Below, piece after piece: positions 35,167 through 48,500 of a DNA stretch of 64,000 bases. Position numbers and translations under genes: made by a program. The first letter of the stretch is position 1. Each line of letters opens with the position of its first letter. The notes below the pieces were generated by a model. The model was not told the DNA's origin. It searched no databases and saw only the letters and a list, made by a program, of their open reading frames with translations. Source of the stretch: Martinezella lusitana (GTDB lineage: Bacteria; Pseudomonadota; Alphaproteobacteria; Rhizobiales; Rhizobiaceae); contig NZ_WUEY01000016.1 of NCBI RefSeq assembly GCF_010668395.1, forward strand, positions 62,001 through 126,000. The letters run 5' to 3'.

Positions 35167-36135
35167 ATGCTCGACCTTGCTCTCAATCCGCCCGCCGCAA
35201 GGGCCGGTGTCGTCCGACGATTTCCGCGGGCGGATATGAGGCTTTTCCCGACGCCCTGCGCGATGCATGGCAAAACGCCTGGCGGCCTTTGCCATCTGCG
35301 GGATCGCCGGCTACCGAGTGCTCGGCCTGGATATCCTCTCCCCCGATTGCTGGGAACGACTCATTGCGCGGCTAGAGCGGCAAAACCAGATACGAAAACT
35401 CTTCGCCTATCGCCGGGCACGGATTTTTCCCTACGCGAGGCATTGATAGGCCGCGGCTTTGGCGGGTGCTTTTCCTCGCTTCCCGGAGGCGCCCTTCGCC
35501 AAGCGGCTCGCCCATGGGACCGAGGGCACGGAGATCCGGGAACGCGAGGTGCTCAGGGCGCTACGCCTGTCTGCCGAAATCGGCAACGGTCTCCTCATAG
35601 GTTTCGAGTTCGGCGCTGTCCTGCCGCTCGATCCCATGCATGGCCCCAGAGAAGGACTGCGAATCTTCCGAGCCGAAGGAGGCTTCAACCTTTCGGCGGA
35701 ATCCGCTCTCTCAGTGTGGCGTGTGCCGAGGCCATTGGTCCGGGCCTTTGCAGAAACTTCGAGACATCTGCGAGGTCACCGTTGTCGTACAGACTGATTG
35801 GGCGGACTTGCGGGTAGCGGAGAACACGGTGATAGGTGATCGCGTGCTTGTCGAGGCGGACATTTAATTTTCACCGGTTCATCGGAACGAATATCGGATC
35901 CGTGTTCGTTTTGCAGGCCTGTAGCGCCAGATTGTCAGTACCGATGTTTCCATTTACGGTGAAGGCGGGCAGAGCCTTGGTGATTGCGATAGCGATTATG
36001 TGCCTTGGCACGGACGCGAATAATCCCTTGTCCTTGATCTACCTTTGACGACCATGATTTTTTTCACGACACCGAGACAGTAGTGAACTCGGAACCTGCG
36101 CCAATGATCCCTTATCATACGAATCCTACTCTTCC
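35167..36135. other. Long stretch without a recognised gene
   Basis: Several frames are open on both strands (for example 35263-35442 plus, 59 codons, ending YRRARIFPYARH; and 35459-35797 plus, containing LRALRLSAEIGNGLLIGFEF). None carries a motif I recognise, and start signals are poor. Given the decay around it, this may hold degraded genes beyond recognition. Confidence 0.4.
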
Positions 36136-36160
36136 GGAACTTCTTAGAGGTCCGGATGTT
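36136..36160 (+). promoter_or_regulatory. EcfG-type stress promoter (upstream of treZ)
   Basis: GGAAC (36136-36140), 17 bp, GTT (36158-36160; TGTT). It lies about 225 bp before ATG 36385, farther than at the other genes. A short unrecognised frame from 36197 could be a leader gene. Confidence 0.6.
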
Positions 36161-36384
36161 CAGATGGCTGAATAGGAAATCCGATGCAGGTTCCCTGTGA
36201 AGTCAACCGTCGCAATTGTTATAGGACCTCGGTCCGGATTGGGAAGCGGCCGCACGGGCGGTCGCGGAGGATGGTTCAAGATCAGATCGCCCGGGGCATA
36301 CGCGAGAAGAGATTTCCACAACGGCGATGCGATTTTGGCGGCGGGAGATGAGGCGGTTTCGCTGTTTTTCGGCATGTTCGGTCG

Positions 36385-38223
36385 ATGGCAACCAAGCTTG
36401 CTACGCAAATAGCACAGTCTCATTTGAAAAGAGGTGATGTTTTGGTCGAATATGCGTTTGGTCCGCTAATCTTGGAAACAAGTGTTGAGTTTCGCCTCTG
36501 GGCGCCCCTCGTGGACCATGTTTCCTTGAGGATCAAGGATAGCGAGCCATGGCCACTGGCGCGAACAGAAGACGGTTGGCATCGTTGCCGTGTTGCCGGC
36601 GTCGGCCCAGGCGCGCATTACCAATTCCTGCTACCTGATGGCTCCGAGGTACCTGACCCGGGCTCGCGTTATCAGCCCCAAGACGTTCATAGTTTCAGCG
36701 AAGTCGTCGGTGTCAAATCATACGAGTGGCGGACCCTAGGCTGGTTGGGACGTCCATGGGAAGAGAGCGTTATCTACGAACTGCATATCGGCTCCTTCAC
36801 GGCGGAGGGGACATTCCGGGCAGCAATTGAGCGACTGGATCACTTGGTTGGGCTTGGCGTCACCGCCATTCAGATCATGCCGGTCGCCGATTTTCCCGGT
36901 CGCTATAATTGGGGTTATGACGGCGTACTGCCCTATGCTCCCGACAGCAGCTATGGTCGTCCCGAAGAGTTCATGGCACTGGTCGATGCGGCTCACGAGC
37001 GGGGTGTCAGTGTTTTTCTGGACGTCGTGTACAATCACTTTGGTCCTGATGGAAATTACGTTCCCCTCTATGCGCCGCTTTTCACCGAGCACCATAAGAC
37101 CCCGTGGGGCAACGGCATCAATTATGATGGCGATGGGTCGACGACGATCCGCGAATTCGTGGTCCAGAACGCGATCTACTGGATCATGGAGTTCAGGCTG
37201 GACGGCCTGCGCCTCGACGCCGTGCATGCCATAAAGGACGATAGCGAAGAACATCTTCTTCATGAACTTAGCCGTCGGGTGCGGGCAGCGGCAGCTGGTC
37301 GGCATGTCCATTTGATCGTCGAGAACGAAGACAATGACAGCGATCTGCTGAGGCGCGACGGCAACGGACGACCGAGCAGATTCACGGCTCAATGGAACGA
37401 CGATGTGCATCACGTGCTTCACATCGCTGCGACGGGAGAGACATTCGGCTATTATCAGGATTATACCCAGGATTATGGCAAGGTCGGCCGGGCGCTTGCC
37501 GAAGGTTTCGTATTCCAAGGCGAACATATGCCCTATCGTGGCAAGAACCGCGGCATGCCCTCGACCGGTCTTCCCTCCACCGCGTTTATCTCGTTTATCC
37601 AGAACCATGATCAGATTGGAAACCGAGCGCTCGGCGACCGTATGGTTACATATCGACCTTTGGAGCCCGTCAAGGCTGTGATTGCGATCTATCTTCTGTC
37701 GCCGCAGATTCCGATGCTCTTTATGGGCGAAGAATGGGGAGCACGCGAGCCATTTCCATACTTCTGTGACTTCGATGAAGACGTGAACGAAAAGGTAAGA
37801 AAGGGACGCCGAGAGGAATTATCGCGCCTTCCCGGATTCGATGCGGAAGACCTCCCTGATCCGACCGCCCGATCTACATTTGAAGCGGCAAAGCTAAACT
37901 GGTCTGAGCTTGACGGCACTACCGCATCGGAAATGCTGGCATTCTACAAGTCGCTTCTTGCCCTCAGACACGAACAGATCGTGCCGCTGTTGAAGGGTAC
38001 CGGCAACACAAGCGGCTCGTTCAGTCTCAAAGGAAGCGTGACTGCGGTGGACTGGACGCTGGCGAGCGGCTCCAAGCTTCGTCTGGTTGCAAACCTCTCA
38101 GACGAACCGGCGAAGTTCTTACCGCTCCCCGCGGACGAACATTTGTTTGTACTGGGTCCTGTAAGCGAGGATGCCCTCGCTCCCTGGTCCGTAATTTGGA
38201 GCGTTCGTCTGGCTAAGACTTGA
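36385..38223 (+). CDS. treZ: Malto-oligosyltrehalose trehalohydrolase (TreZ)
   Basis: About 593-612 residues. Cleaves the glycosidic bond next to the trehalosyl end of maltooligosyl-trehalose, releasing trehalose. N-terminal E-set domain (FGPLILETSVEFRLWAPLVD), then a GH13 barrel: GVTAIQIMPVADFPGRYNWG, VVYNHFGPDGNY, nucleophile region FRLDGLRLDAVHAI, acid/base HLIVENEDND, and SFIQNHDQIGNRALG. ATG 36385 has no ribosome site; TTG 36442 follows AGAGG at suitable distance and begins exactly at the conserved N-terminus, so it may be the real start. A decayed malQ follows. Confidence 0.94.
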   Translation: MATKLATQIAQSHLKRGDVLVEYAFGPLILETSVEFRLWAPLVDHVSLRIKDSEPWPLARTEDGWHRCRVAGVGPGAHYQFLLPDGSEVPDPGSRYQPQDVHSFSEVVGVKSYEWRTLGWLGRPWEESVIYELHIGSFTAEGTFRAAIERLDHLVGLGVTAIQIMPVADFPGRYNWGYDGVLPYAPDSSYGRPEEFMALVDAAHERGVSVFLDVVYNHFGPDGNYVPLYAPLFTEHHKTPWGNGINYDGDGSTTIREFVVQNAIYWIMEFRLDGLRLDAVHAIKDDSEEHLLHELSRRVRAAAAGRHVHLIVENEDNDSDLLRRDGNGRPSRFTAQWNDDVHHVLHIAATGETFGYYQDYTQDYGKVGRALAEGFVFQGEHMPYRGKNRGMPSTGLPSTAFISFIQNHDQIGNRALGDRMVTYRPLEPVKAVIAIYLLSPQIPMLFMGEEWGAREPFPYFCDFDEDVNEKVRKGRREELSRLPGFDAEDLPDPTARSTFEAAKLNWSELDGTTASEMLAFYKSLLALRHEQIVPLLKGTGNTSGSFSLKGSVTAVDWTLASGSKLRLVANLSDEPAKFLPLPADEHLFVLGPVSEDALAPWSVIWSVRLAKT

Positions 38224-38257
38224 AGTTCGGCAGCCTGACGAAGAAAGGAACGCCGCC

Positions 38258-38905
38258 ATGGATTCGTATTTCGACCGCCTCGCCAAAGAGTATGGAATAA
38301 GCCTCACGAAACCGTGCCCCGACAATGTCCAAGTGCCAATCACCGACGAGGCGTAGAGGAAGGTTTTTGCGATCCTCGGCATTGATGTCGAAAACGCCCT
38401 TCACAAGTCCGAGCACCGCGGAGAAAGAAGCAACGCTCGAAAGAGGCCATTCCGAAATCGTATCTGCCGCATGTTCTCGACACAAGCCGCTTGCGGGGCA
38501 TCCGTCTTTAACTCTGCGAGTTGCGTTCCAAGCGCAACTGGGGTCATTGGGGATTTCGAGGGCTTGGTCGGAATGTTCGGACTTGCCCATTCGTTCGGTG
38601 CGCATTTTGTCGGGCCGACTCCGTTGCAGGCACCCTTCCTTGCCGATCCCGATCGTCGCAGTTCCTATGATCCGTCGAACCAGCAGATACTCAATCCGCT
38701 CCACATTGCTGTCGATAAAGTTACAGGCTTCAAGAGCACGCCAGAACCCGAAAAGTTATTGGGGAAACTTCGTCAGACAGATCGCGACTATGTACGAGCT
38801 GCAGAGACGAAGCTGAAGGAGCTTCGGGAAGCATCGCGATCGGCGGAAAATCAATCAGCTAAGGAGCGGCGGGATTTCGAGGCTTTAGTGCGAAAAAGGG
38901 CATAG
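38258..38905 (+). pseudogene. malQ: 4-alpha-glucanotransferase (malQ) gene, truncated and frameshifted
   Basis: ATG 38258 opens MDSYFDRLAKEYGISL, ending at a TAG near 38356. Another frame gives KVFAILGIDVENA. A third, from about 38471, reads GVIGDFEGLVGMFGLAHSFG, then FVGPTPLQAPFLADPDRRSS and ILNPLHIAVDKVTGF. This follows MalQ (normally NWGIGDF, FVGLNPLHALF, LNPLYIAVD) for its first 200-220 residues, with at least two frameshifts. The catalytic barrel is absent. Downstream of treZ this gene would have recycled short maltodextrins. Confidence 0.78.
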
Positions 38906-39224
38906 CCTGGCGGCCTTCCGACTGGCGGACCTGACAGGAGAGAAGTGCCCAAAGAACATTCCTGGCACCAGCGACACCTATCCGAATTGAAAGCCGAAAC
39001 TCTCGGGTTTCGATGGGCAAGTTAGCAGATTTGCCGCTTCTACGGGAAAGTACCAAAGCGATGCGTGAGGGGCGTTCGATCCGAAAATCCAGAGGGGAGA
39101 AGCATAGATGCTTCGCTCCCTCCGCAAGTCGGATAACCTTGGAGCGGGTGTAACGTTTGCAGCTCGCGCTCAACGGGCAAAGAAGCACGCACATTAGTGG
39201 CGCTTCTTTTCTTCACCCTCCGGC
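38906..39224. other. Intergenic, no gene seen
   Basis: Lies between the malQ remnant and the 3' end of glgX. The open frames are short and unrelated to any family I recognise. Confidence 0.4.
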
Positions 39225-41303
39225 TTAGCGGTGCGATCCGGACCGCAACAGAACGAGGCTGCGCTCGATGAGGACATATTCGTTAGACTCAAGCTTTTGG
39301 TCCATAGCATTCAGATCAGCCGTTGTCAGTACGGCTGTCCAGCCGCCCTCGGCTTTCGGTAAAATAAAAGGCACCGACCCGTCGTGCGGATTGAAGAGGA
39401 TCAGCACGTCGTCCCACCCTTCCTCTTCACCATGGTCGCGAGACACACGCAGGCCGATCGTCGTGCTACCGGCGTCCGACCATTGTTCACCCGTCTGCTC
39501 CCCACCGCCCGGATTGTACCAGGTCACCACCATGCCGTCGCGCCAGCTATCGCGCCTCAGGATCGCGTGCTCGTCGCGCAACGCGATCAGCCGGCGCGTA
39601 AACTCACGAAGCTCTTCCGCGCTCGCAGGCAGATTGTCCCAATGCACCCAGCTCAGGTCGCTATCCTGGCAGTAGCCGTTATTGTTTCCCATCTGGCTTC
39701 GGCCGAACTCGTCTCCCGCTAGCAGCATCGGCGTGCCATGCGAAAGAAACAGCGTGGCGAGGAAATTCCGCTTTTGCCTGTCTCTGATGGAGATCATGCC
39801 TTCGTCATCCGTCGGCCCCTCGACGCCGTAGTTGAAGCTGCGGTTGTCGCTATGGCCGTCCTTGTTGTCTTCGCCGTTCGCCTCATTGTGTTTCTCGTTG
39901 TAGGAGACGAGATCGTTGAGCGTGAACCCGTCATGAGCCGTCAGGAAATTGACGCTGGCCCACGGGCGACGGCCGCGTAGATCATAGACGTCGCCGGAGC
40001 CGAGGACACGTGCGGCAAAATCGGGCGTCGTGCCGTCTTCGTTCCTCCAGTAGTCACGGACCGTATCCCGGTACTTGTCATTCCACTCCGCCCAGCCCGG
40101 CGGGAAGCCCCCGACTTGATAACCGCCCGGTCCGATGTCCCACGGTTCTCCGACGAGTTTCACCCGCGATAAAACCGGATCTTGACCGACCGCATCGAAG
40201 AAGCCGCTGCGCTGATCGAAGCCTTCGGGCTCGCGACCAAGGATGGTACCCAGATCGAAACGGAAGCCGTCGACATGCATGTCCTCCGACCAATACCTCA
40301 GAGAATCCGTCACCATCTGCAAGACGCGAGGATGTGAGGTGTTCACCGTGTTGCCGGTTCCCGTATCGTTGACGTAGTAGCGTGCCTGGTCGGGCATGGT
40401 GCGGTAATAGGAGAAATTGTCGATCCCCTTGAAGCTTAGCGTCGGCCCGAGTTCGTTGCCTTCGGCCGTATGGTTGTAGACAACGTCGAGAATGACCTCG
40501 ACACCGCCATCATGGAAAGCACGAACCATGTCACGAAAGCCTGCGATACCGCGCGGGCCATAATAGCGCGACGCCGGCGCGAAGAAGCCCAAGGTGTTGT
40601 AGCCCCAGAAATTCTTCAGGCCCTTGTCGAGTAGGTGGGCGTCATCGGGAAACCAGTGGATCGGCAACAGCTCGATCGAGGTGAGGCCAAGGCTTTTGAC
40701 ATAGTCGACGATCTTCGCATGGCCGAGACCTTCGAATGTACCGCGAAGGTCTTCGGGGACTGCCGGATGAAGCTGTGTGAATCCCTTGACATGAGTCTCG
40801 TAGAAAATCGTCCTCGACCACGGGATGAGCGGCCTCACATCGCCTTTCCAATCGTACTGGGAAGAATCGATAATGCGCCCCTTTGGCATGAACGGCGCGC
40901 TGTCCGTCTCATCGAAAGAGAGATCCTTCTCATTGCTATTCATCGTGTAGGCAAACTGAGACTGTCCCCAGTCGATGTCGCCGAAAAGTTCTCGGGCATA
41001 GGGATCGATGAGCAACTTATTCGGATTGAACCGTTGGCCGTTTTCCGGATCATATGGTCCGTGCACTCGGTAGCCGTAAAGCACACCTGCCTTCAGGCCG
41101 GGTACGAAGCCGTGCCATACCTCGTTCGTATACTCGGGAAGTTCGATGCGTTCGACTTCTTTCTTGCCATCGTCGCTGAATAGGCAGAGGTCTACCCGCT
41201 CGGCGTGAGCGCTGAAGATCGCGAAGTTCACCCCGTTCTTGTCCGGCATCGCCCCTAGCCGGGTGTAATCGCCGGCTATGATACGGGCTTTATTATTGCT
41301 CAT
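39225..41303 (-). CDS. glgX: Glycogen debranching enzyme (GlgX/TreX)
   Basis: 692 residues, ATG 41303. N-terminal CBM48 (GDYTRLGAMPDKNGVNFAIF), then a GH13 isoamylase-type barrel: SIELLPIHWFPDDAHL, ILDVVYNHTAEGNELGPTLS, nucleophile region VDGFRFDLGTILGRE, acid/base LVGEPWDIGPGGYQVG, and VNFLTAHDGFTLNDLVSYNE. It removes alpha-1,6 branches from glycogen, giving the linear chains used by TreY and TreZ; GlgX, TreY and TreZ usually cluster. A consensus EcfG-type promoter lies about 100 bp upstream at 41406. Confidence 0.95.
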   Translation of the reverse strand: MSNNKARIIAGDYTRLGAMPDKNGVNFAIFSAHAERVDLCLFSDDGKKEVERIELPEYTNEVWHGFVPGLKAGVLYGYRVHGPYDPENGQRFNPNKLLIDPYARELFGDIDWGQSQFAYTMNSNEKDLSFDETDSAPFMPKGRIIDSSQYDWKGDVRPLIPWSRTIFYETHVKGFTQLHPAVPEDLRGTFEGLGHAKIVDYVKSLGLTSIELLPIHWFPDDAHLLDKGLKNFWGYNTLGFFAPASRYYGPRGIAGFRDMVRAFHDGGVEVILDVVYNHTAEGNELGPTLSFKGIDNFSYYRTMPDQARYYVNDTGTGNTVNTSHPRVLQMVTDSLRYWSEDMHVDGFRFDLGTILGREPEGFDQRSGFFDAVGQDPVLSRVKLVGEPWDIGPGGYQVGGFPPGWAEWNDKYRDTVRDYWRNEDGTTPDFAARVLGSGDVYDLRGRRPWASVNFLTAHDGFTLNDLVSYNEKHNEANGEDNKDGHSDNRSFNYGVEGPTDDEGMISIRDRQKRNFLATLFLSHGTPMLLAGDEFGRSQMGNNNGYCQDSDLSWVHWDNLPASAEELREFTRRLIALRDEHAILRRDSWRDGMVVTWYNPGGGEQTGEQWSDAGSTTIGLRVSRDHGEEEGWDDVLILFNPHDGSVPFILPKAEGGWTAVLTTADLNAMDQKLESNEYVLIERSLVLLRSGSHR

Positions 41304-41405
41304 GAATCGGCCTCGCGCAAAAGCGGGTGTTAACGAAAGATACGCTGCCTTGGCCCTATCCGGCGAAGCATCGGTTGGAGGACCGATGAGCCACTGCGCG
41401 CATTA

Positions 41406-41430
41406 AACCCGGGACGTGACAAATAGTTCC
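41406..41430 (-). promoter_or_regulatory. EcfG-type stress promoter (glgX)
   Basis: Minus strand GGAAC (41430-41426), 17 bp, GTT (41408-41406; GGTT). It ends 103 bp upstream of ATG 41303, at the edge of the transposase remnant. Confidence 0.75.
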
Positions 41431-41479
41431 GCCGTCGCCGTCGACCTGGTCGTGGTGGTGCTCGGCGAACGGATGCATC

Positions 41480-42046
41480 CTGTGGCGGCGACCTTTCCTG
41501 GCAGTGGATCGGTGGTAGACATCCCGCTTTTGCCACGCCGCTTTGATCATCGGCGGCGATCGATATCGATTGATGCCTGGCAAGCCATGATCGGGATGTA
41601 TCCCACGCGCGATCCGGCAAGAGGGTAACGGCTCTCCGACGCTCCATGTCACAAACGGTTGTCCCGTAGGTCTGGCCGCGCCTGAAGGCAAAATCATCAA
41701 TGCAGATGACATTGAGATCGTCCTGCGAGCCATCCGCGTTGAAATGGTGGATCATCCCACACATTGCAACGAGCGGTCGAATCGAAAGTTTCTGGCCACA
41801 TGAATCTTCAGAAAGTGACCGCTTCGGGTGCCGTATCCGGTCTCGATCTGAGCCCTTGGCGAAAGCCGGATGGCTCAGCCCAATCGCTCGTGCGACTGTG
41901 CTAAAAGCCCGGAACTTGCCTCGTCTCGAAGGGTGTGCAATTGCTGCCGACGCGCGCTCCTTCGAGGACCGCGCTTCACGCTTGCGGGGCATTCTCGACC
42001 GAAAAGCACACCCTTTAAGACCTCGAAAGCGAAACAGGCATCTCAC
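41480..42046 (-). pseudogene. ISL3-family transposase remnant
   Basis: The core VICIDDFAFRRGQTYGTTVC, then DMERRRAVTLLPDR (about 41610-41720), is the hallmark of ISL3-type transposases (VDD-A-R-G--YGT--VD-E----VDLLPDR), including the first catalytic Asp. SWLARHQSISIAADDQSG follows in the same frame and fits ...WL--HP-V-VV-RD-S. Flanking parts match poorly and later homology is lost, so the N- and C-terminal regions are decayed. I could not find terminal inverted repeats. A dead insertion element just upstream of glgX. Confidence 0.65.
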
Positions 42047-42103
42047 CTGCCACGCTAAAATAGCGTTATCATGCCAGCGGATATTTTTTACTCGCGGCTC
42101 GTG

Positions 42104-44251
<2,148 letters not shown>

Positions 44252-44299
44252 GGTGGGCTCCCGTAAAGAGGATTGGAAAACAGGCGATGTCGGAGCAGA

Positions 44300-44846
44300 A
44301 AGGCCGCCATTGTCGGCGGCATGAAATGGTGATATCGGCTCAGCATGCTCTTTTTGCGAGCCCTTGGGGTTCGCCGAAGCTTCGCCGAGTGCCGTCAGCT
44401 TCTGGCCGGTCGCAATCTCCTCCTGGAGATTGGCATCGAGGAGCGCGATCGCCTCATTGAGGCTGAGTTGCTTAGCCCAGGATTTCAGCATGCCATAGGG
44501 GGCGATCTCGTAGTGTTCGACGGCCTGGGCAGACGAGATCAAACCAGCATCGAGCGTTGCTGTGCCTTTGTACTCTTCCATGATCTCTTCGCATTCGGCG
44601 ACGATGCCCTGTATGGCTTTGCAAGTCTTGCTGCGAGCTGGTTTGCCAGGAAGATCGAACACCCGTTCGAGGCGCTCGATCTGGCTCCGAGGTTTCATCG
44701 CGGTGCTGCATGAAGCCGGCCTTGCCTTTTTCCGGTTGTGCGGCCCGAGCCATCTTGGACAACGCCTTCAAGATTTGCTTTTCAGTGAAGTAGATGTCTT
44801 TGAGGGTATCGAGAAAAAGGTCATTAAGGGTCTTTTCTGCAGGCAT
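44300..44846 (-). pseudogene. YciE/DUF892 ferritin-like gene, frameshifted
   Basis: ATG 44846 opens MPAEKTLNDLFLDTLKDIYF, the DUF892 N-terminus (TEKQILKALSKMARAAQPEK). Near 44685 the frame shifts by one base (after RDET), and the rest continues in another frame: SQIERLERVFDLPG, CEEIMEEYKGTATLDAGLIS, AVEHYEIAPYGMLKSWAKQL. This second frame has lost the family's stop codon and stays open into katE (44251). YciE proteins are ferritin-like four-helix bundles induced by osmotic stress. A smaller fragment of a second copy is at 53584. Confidence 0.82.
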
Positions 44847-44884
44847 TGGGTGGTCCGATCGCTTTGTTGAGATGGAGCCTGTCT

Positions 44885-44909
44885 AACCCGTGAAGTTGGC
44901 TGAAGTTCC
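44885..44909 (-). promoter_or_regulatory. EcfG-type stress promoter (yciE-katE)
   Basis: Minus strand GGAAC (44909-44905), 17 bp, GTT (44887-44885; GGTT). It ends 39 bp upstream of the yciE ATG 44846. Confidence 0.8.
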
Positions 44910-45501
44910 TTCGGTTGGACCATGAGCTCAACGGAGGGGTTTAATTCGGAATTTGCTGCCGAACGAACTGCTACCCGAGGGGCAGCCCGTATTCCATATC
45001 GAAGACTTTGATCACCGGCGCGCTACCTAGTCTCCGGGGGGATGCCCTCTCGCGCCGGTTGGGCAAGTGCGTGTAGAGCCTCGAACGTTGCCCTCTATGG
45101 TCGCAAATTCTATCTCCGCCTCGATAGGATCTGCATTCCCGCAAATGATCAGTTGGAAGAAAACTTAGGTGGCGAAGCCATTCGCCGTTGCAGCGAGGAT
45201 GGCCGTAATGTCGCCCACACTGACAGCAAGATGATTAAGGTTCGACGTAGAAGACCCATCCCGTGAAACAGGCATCGTACCCACAGCGCCTCGGATCCAA
45301 ACTACGGCAACCGTCGCGCGATTGGTAAAGGACAGAATTGCGCAGGCTCAAAAGGGCATGACTGGGGCCTGCGCTGTTTTGATTGCCTGCTTTTTTGCCG
45401 GAGCTATCGTATCCTGAGGCGGCGAATCAAAAAATCTTTTAGGCTGCACCTACTACCTTCGATATTGCCTCCCAAATTGTGACAATCAGCCAGAATTGGC
45501 G
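44910..45501. other. Intergenic, no gene recognised
   Basis: Upstream region of the hybrid kinase operon. A 74-codon plus-strand frame (45042-45266) has no motif. I see no EcfG box here, so the signalling operon may have another type of promoter. Confidence 0.4.
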
Positions 45502-48500
45502 ATGGACAGCGCCAATTTATCGTCTATGCCCCATTATCCTGCAGTGAAGCCAACGAGAAGATTTATGTTGCGATCCCAACCATCCGGTATCTCCCAACGA
45601 ACGTTGGGTCTCGATCTTCCTGTTGCCTTCGGCCTCTTTGGCGCAATTCTCTTCTTCCTGATTAGCGGGTTCGTGGCGTATTTCAATCTGCAGGCCCTAG
45701 AGGATGGCAACGAGAGGGTCGTGCAGACCCACCTCGCCATGGTCGCGCTCGATGAACTGCTCTCGAACATCCAGGACGCCGAAACGGGTCAGCGCGGGTT
45801 CCTACTGACCAACAATGAAAGCTATCTTGCTCCCTACAATACTGCGCTCCGTGCAATTGAGCCGCAATTGGACAGGATCGGTCAGCTAACCAGCAGCAAT
45901 CCGGGCCAGAGCGAAAGGCTGGACACGCTCCGGCAGCATGTCGACGCCAAGCTGGCGGAACTCGCCAAGACGATCGACCTTCGCCGTAATGCAGGTCTCG
46001 ATGCCGCGCTTGCTATCGTCAATTCGGACAGCGGTAAAATCGAGATGGACGCGATCCGCGCCCAGATTGGGGCCATGGCGGCGGGCGAGGGGGAAGTCCG
46101 TATTCGGCGGCTGGCGGAGATGAAGAGTGCCCAACAGACGGCACTCGTCAGCACACTCTTGTCCGGCATTCTCGGCATCTTGCTGACTGTGACGATCGGC
46201 TATCTGGTTCGCAGAGCCACGCTCGCCCGTCGTCGGGATGAATGGCTTCAGTCGGGGCAGGTCGGATTGGCCAGCGCCATGATAGGCGATAAATCGATAG
46301 AACAACTCGGCAACAGCATCCTGGACTTTCTGGCGCGTTACGTTGGCGCTGTCGCGGGAGCTGTCTTCAGCGGGGATGGTGACAATTATCATCGATCCGC
46401 AATTTATGGCGTTCCAGAAGAGGCGGCCATACCGATACGCTTCAGGCCAAGGGAAGGTTTGCTGGGTCAGGCGGCTACGGAAGACAGGTCTATGGTGATC
46501 GATGAAGTGCCGGACGGCTATCTCGCTTTCGGTTCGGCACTTGGCGCGGACAAACCGAGACATCTGGTCATTCTGCCGGGTAGTGTCGACGGAATCGTCA
46601 ATTCAGTGATCGAACTCGGCTTTCTGCGCCGCATTGATGAGAGGGTGATCACCCTTCTTGAGCGCGCATCGGAAGATGTTGCCATCGCCGTCCGATCGGC
46701 GACTTACCGCAGCGAACTTCAAAATCTTCTCGAAGAAACCCAGAGACAGTCCGAGGAACTGCAGACCCAAAGTGAAGAGCTCAGGGTCTCGAACGAAGAA
46801 TTGGAGGAGCAGAGCCGGGCCTTGAAGGAATCGCAGGCACGCCTCGAACAGCAACAGGTCGAACTCGAACAGATCAATTCACAGCTGGAAGAACAGACCC
46901 AGCAATTGGAGACACAACGCGACGATCTTGAGCGCGTCAATGCCGCCGTCAACCTCAAGGCGCGGGAGCTGGAGCAGGCAAGCCAATACAAGTCCGACTT
47001 CCTTGCCAACATGTCACACGAGCTGCGAACTCCGCTCAATTCGTCGCTCATTCTCGCCAAGCTTCTCGCCGACAATCCCGAAGACAACCTGACGGACGAG
47101 CAGGTCAAATACGCAAAGACAATTCAGTCCTCCGGCAACGACTTGTTGAACCTTATCAACGATATCCTAGATCTCTCGAAAATCGAGGCCGGTCATGTGG
47201 AGATTCGGCCCGAAACGATAACGGTCGAGCGATTGGCGGGCAATCTTCGCCAGGTCTTTCAGCCGCTTGCCGCCGATAAGAAGCTTAGCTTCACGGTCGA
47301 AATTGCGACCGAATGTCCCGCAGCCATCGAGACCGATCCGCAACGTCTTGAACAGGTGCTCAAGAACCTGCTGTCGAATGCCATCAAGTTCACCGAGGCG
47401 GGTCGTGTCGTCTTGTCGATCCGCAGCGCCGAGGCAGGTCAGGTTGCTTTCTCGGTATCGGACACCGGCATCGGCATAGCGAGGGAGCAGCAAAGCAGCG
47501 TATTCGACGCCTTTCATCAAGCTGATGGCACCATCAGTCGGAAGTATGGCGGCACCGGTCTCGGTCTTTCGATCTCACGGCAGTTGGTGCGCCTGCTAGG
47601 TGGCGCGATTGACCTCGAGAGCCAACCGGGGCAGGGCAGTACCTTCACCGTCATCATTCCGGAAACCTATGATCCGGCAAAGATCACACCGAGAGACCTC
47701 AGAGCAAGTGGGCCCGCGATGTCGCCGCTTCTGCAGGCGGAGCAACCTCGCCCTGCGGTGCCGAGACCGATCCATAAGCTCGAAGACGATCGTGCAGCGC
47801 TGACCGACGCGAAGCGCGTTCTGTTGATCATCGAAGATGACGATATCTTCGCCTCCATCGTGCGGGATCTATCCCGCGAGATGGGCTTTCAAGCGCTGGT
47901 GGCAGGAACAGCCGAGGAAGCTTTAAGGCTGGCCAAGGAATTCATGCCAAGTGCGATCATCCTCGATGTCGGCTTGCCCGACCAGTCGGGTCTGGCGGTT
48001 CTCGATCGGCTCAAGCATGACGTCAAGACCCGGCACATTCCGATCCATGTCATTTCTGCCAGCGATCAAACCGAAACTGCCTACCTGCTCGGCGCGGTTG
48101 GATATGTCGTCAAGCCGGTGAATCGGGAGGAGCTGATCGAGGTGCTCCAAAAGCTGGAGGCAACGCTTTCTCAACGCGTCCACCGGATTTTAATCGTAGA
48201 GGACGATGCCGTTCAGCGCGACGCGGTGGCCCGATTGCTCGGGGCTCAGAACGTCGAGACCGTCACTGCGAGCACGGCAGCGGAATGCCTCGAGCTTCTC
48301 AGCCAAGAGACCTTCGACTGCATGGTTCTTGACCTCTCGCTGCCGGACGCATCGGGCTACTCGCTTCTCGAGACTTTGAGTCAGGAGAGCGGCTATGCTT
48401 TTCCGCCGGTAATCGTCTATACGGGCAGGGAATTATCGGCCGACGACGAGCAAAGGCTGCGGCGATACTCCAAATCGATCATTATCAAAGGTGCAAAGTC

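Noticed and set aside
34798..35817. 339-codon plus-strand open frame upstream of treY
   Set aside because: It begins antisense inside treY and has shuffled Arg/Pro-rich composition. Only the short YTATK SDR piece in it is real.
41330..42090. A complete insertion sequence
   Set aside because: Only the central ISL3 transposase region is recognisable. I could not find terminal inverted repeats or target duplications.
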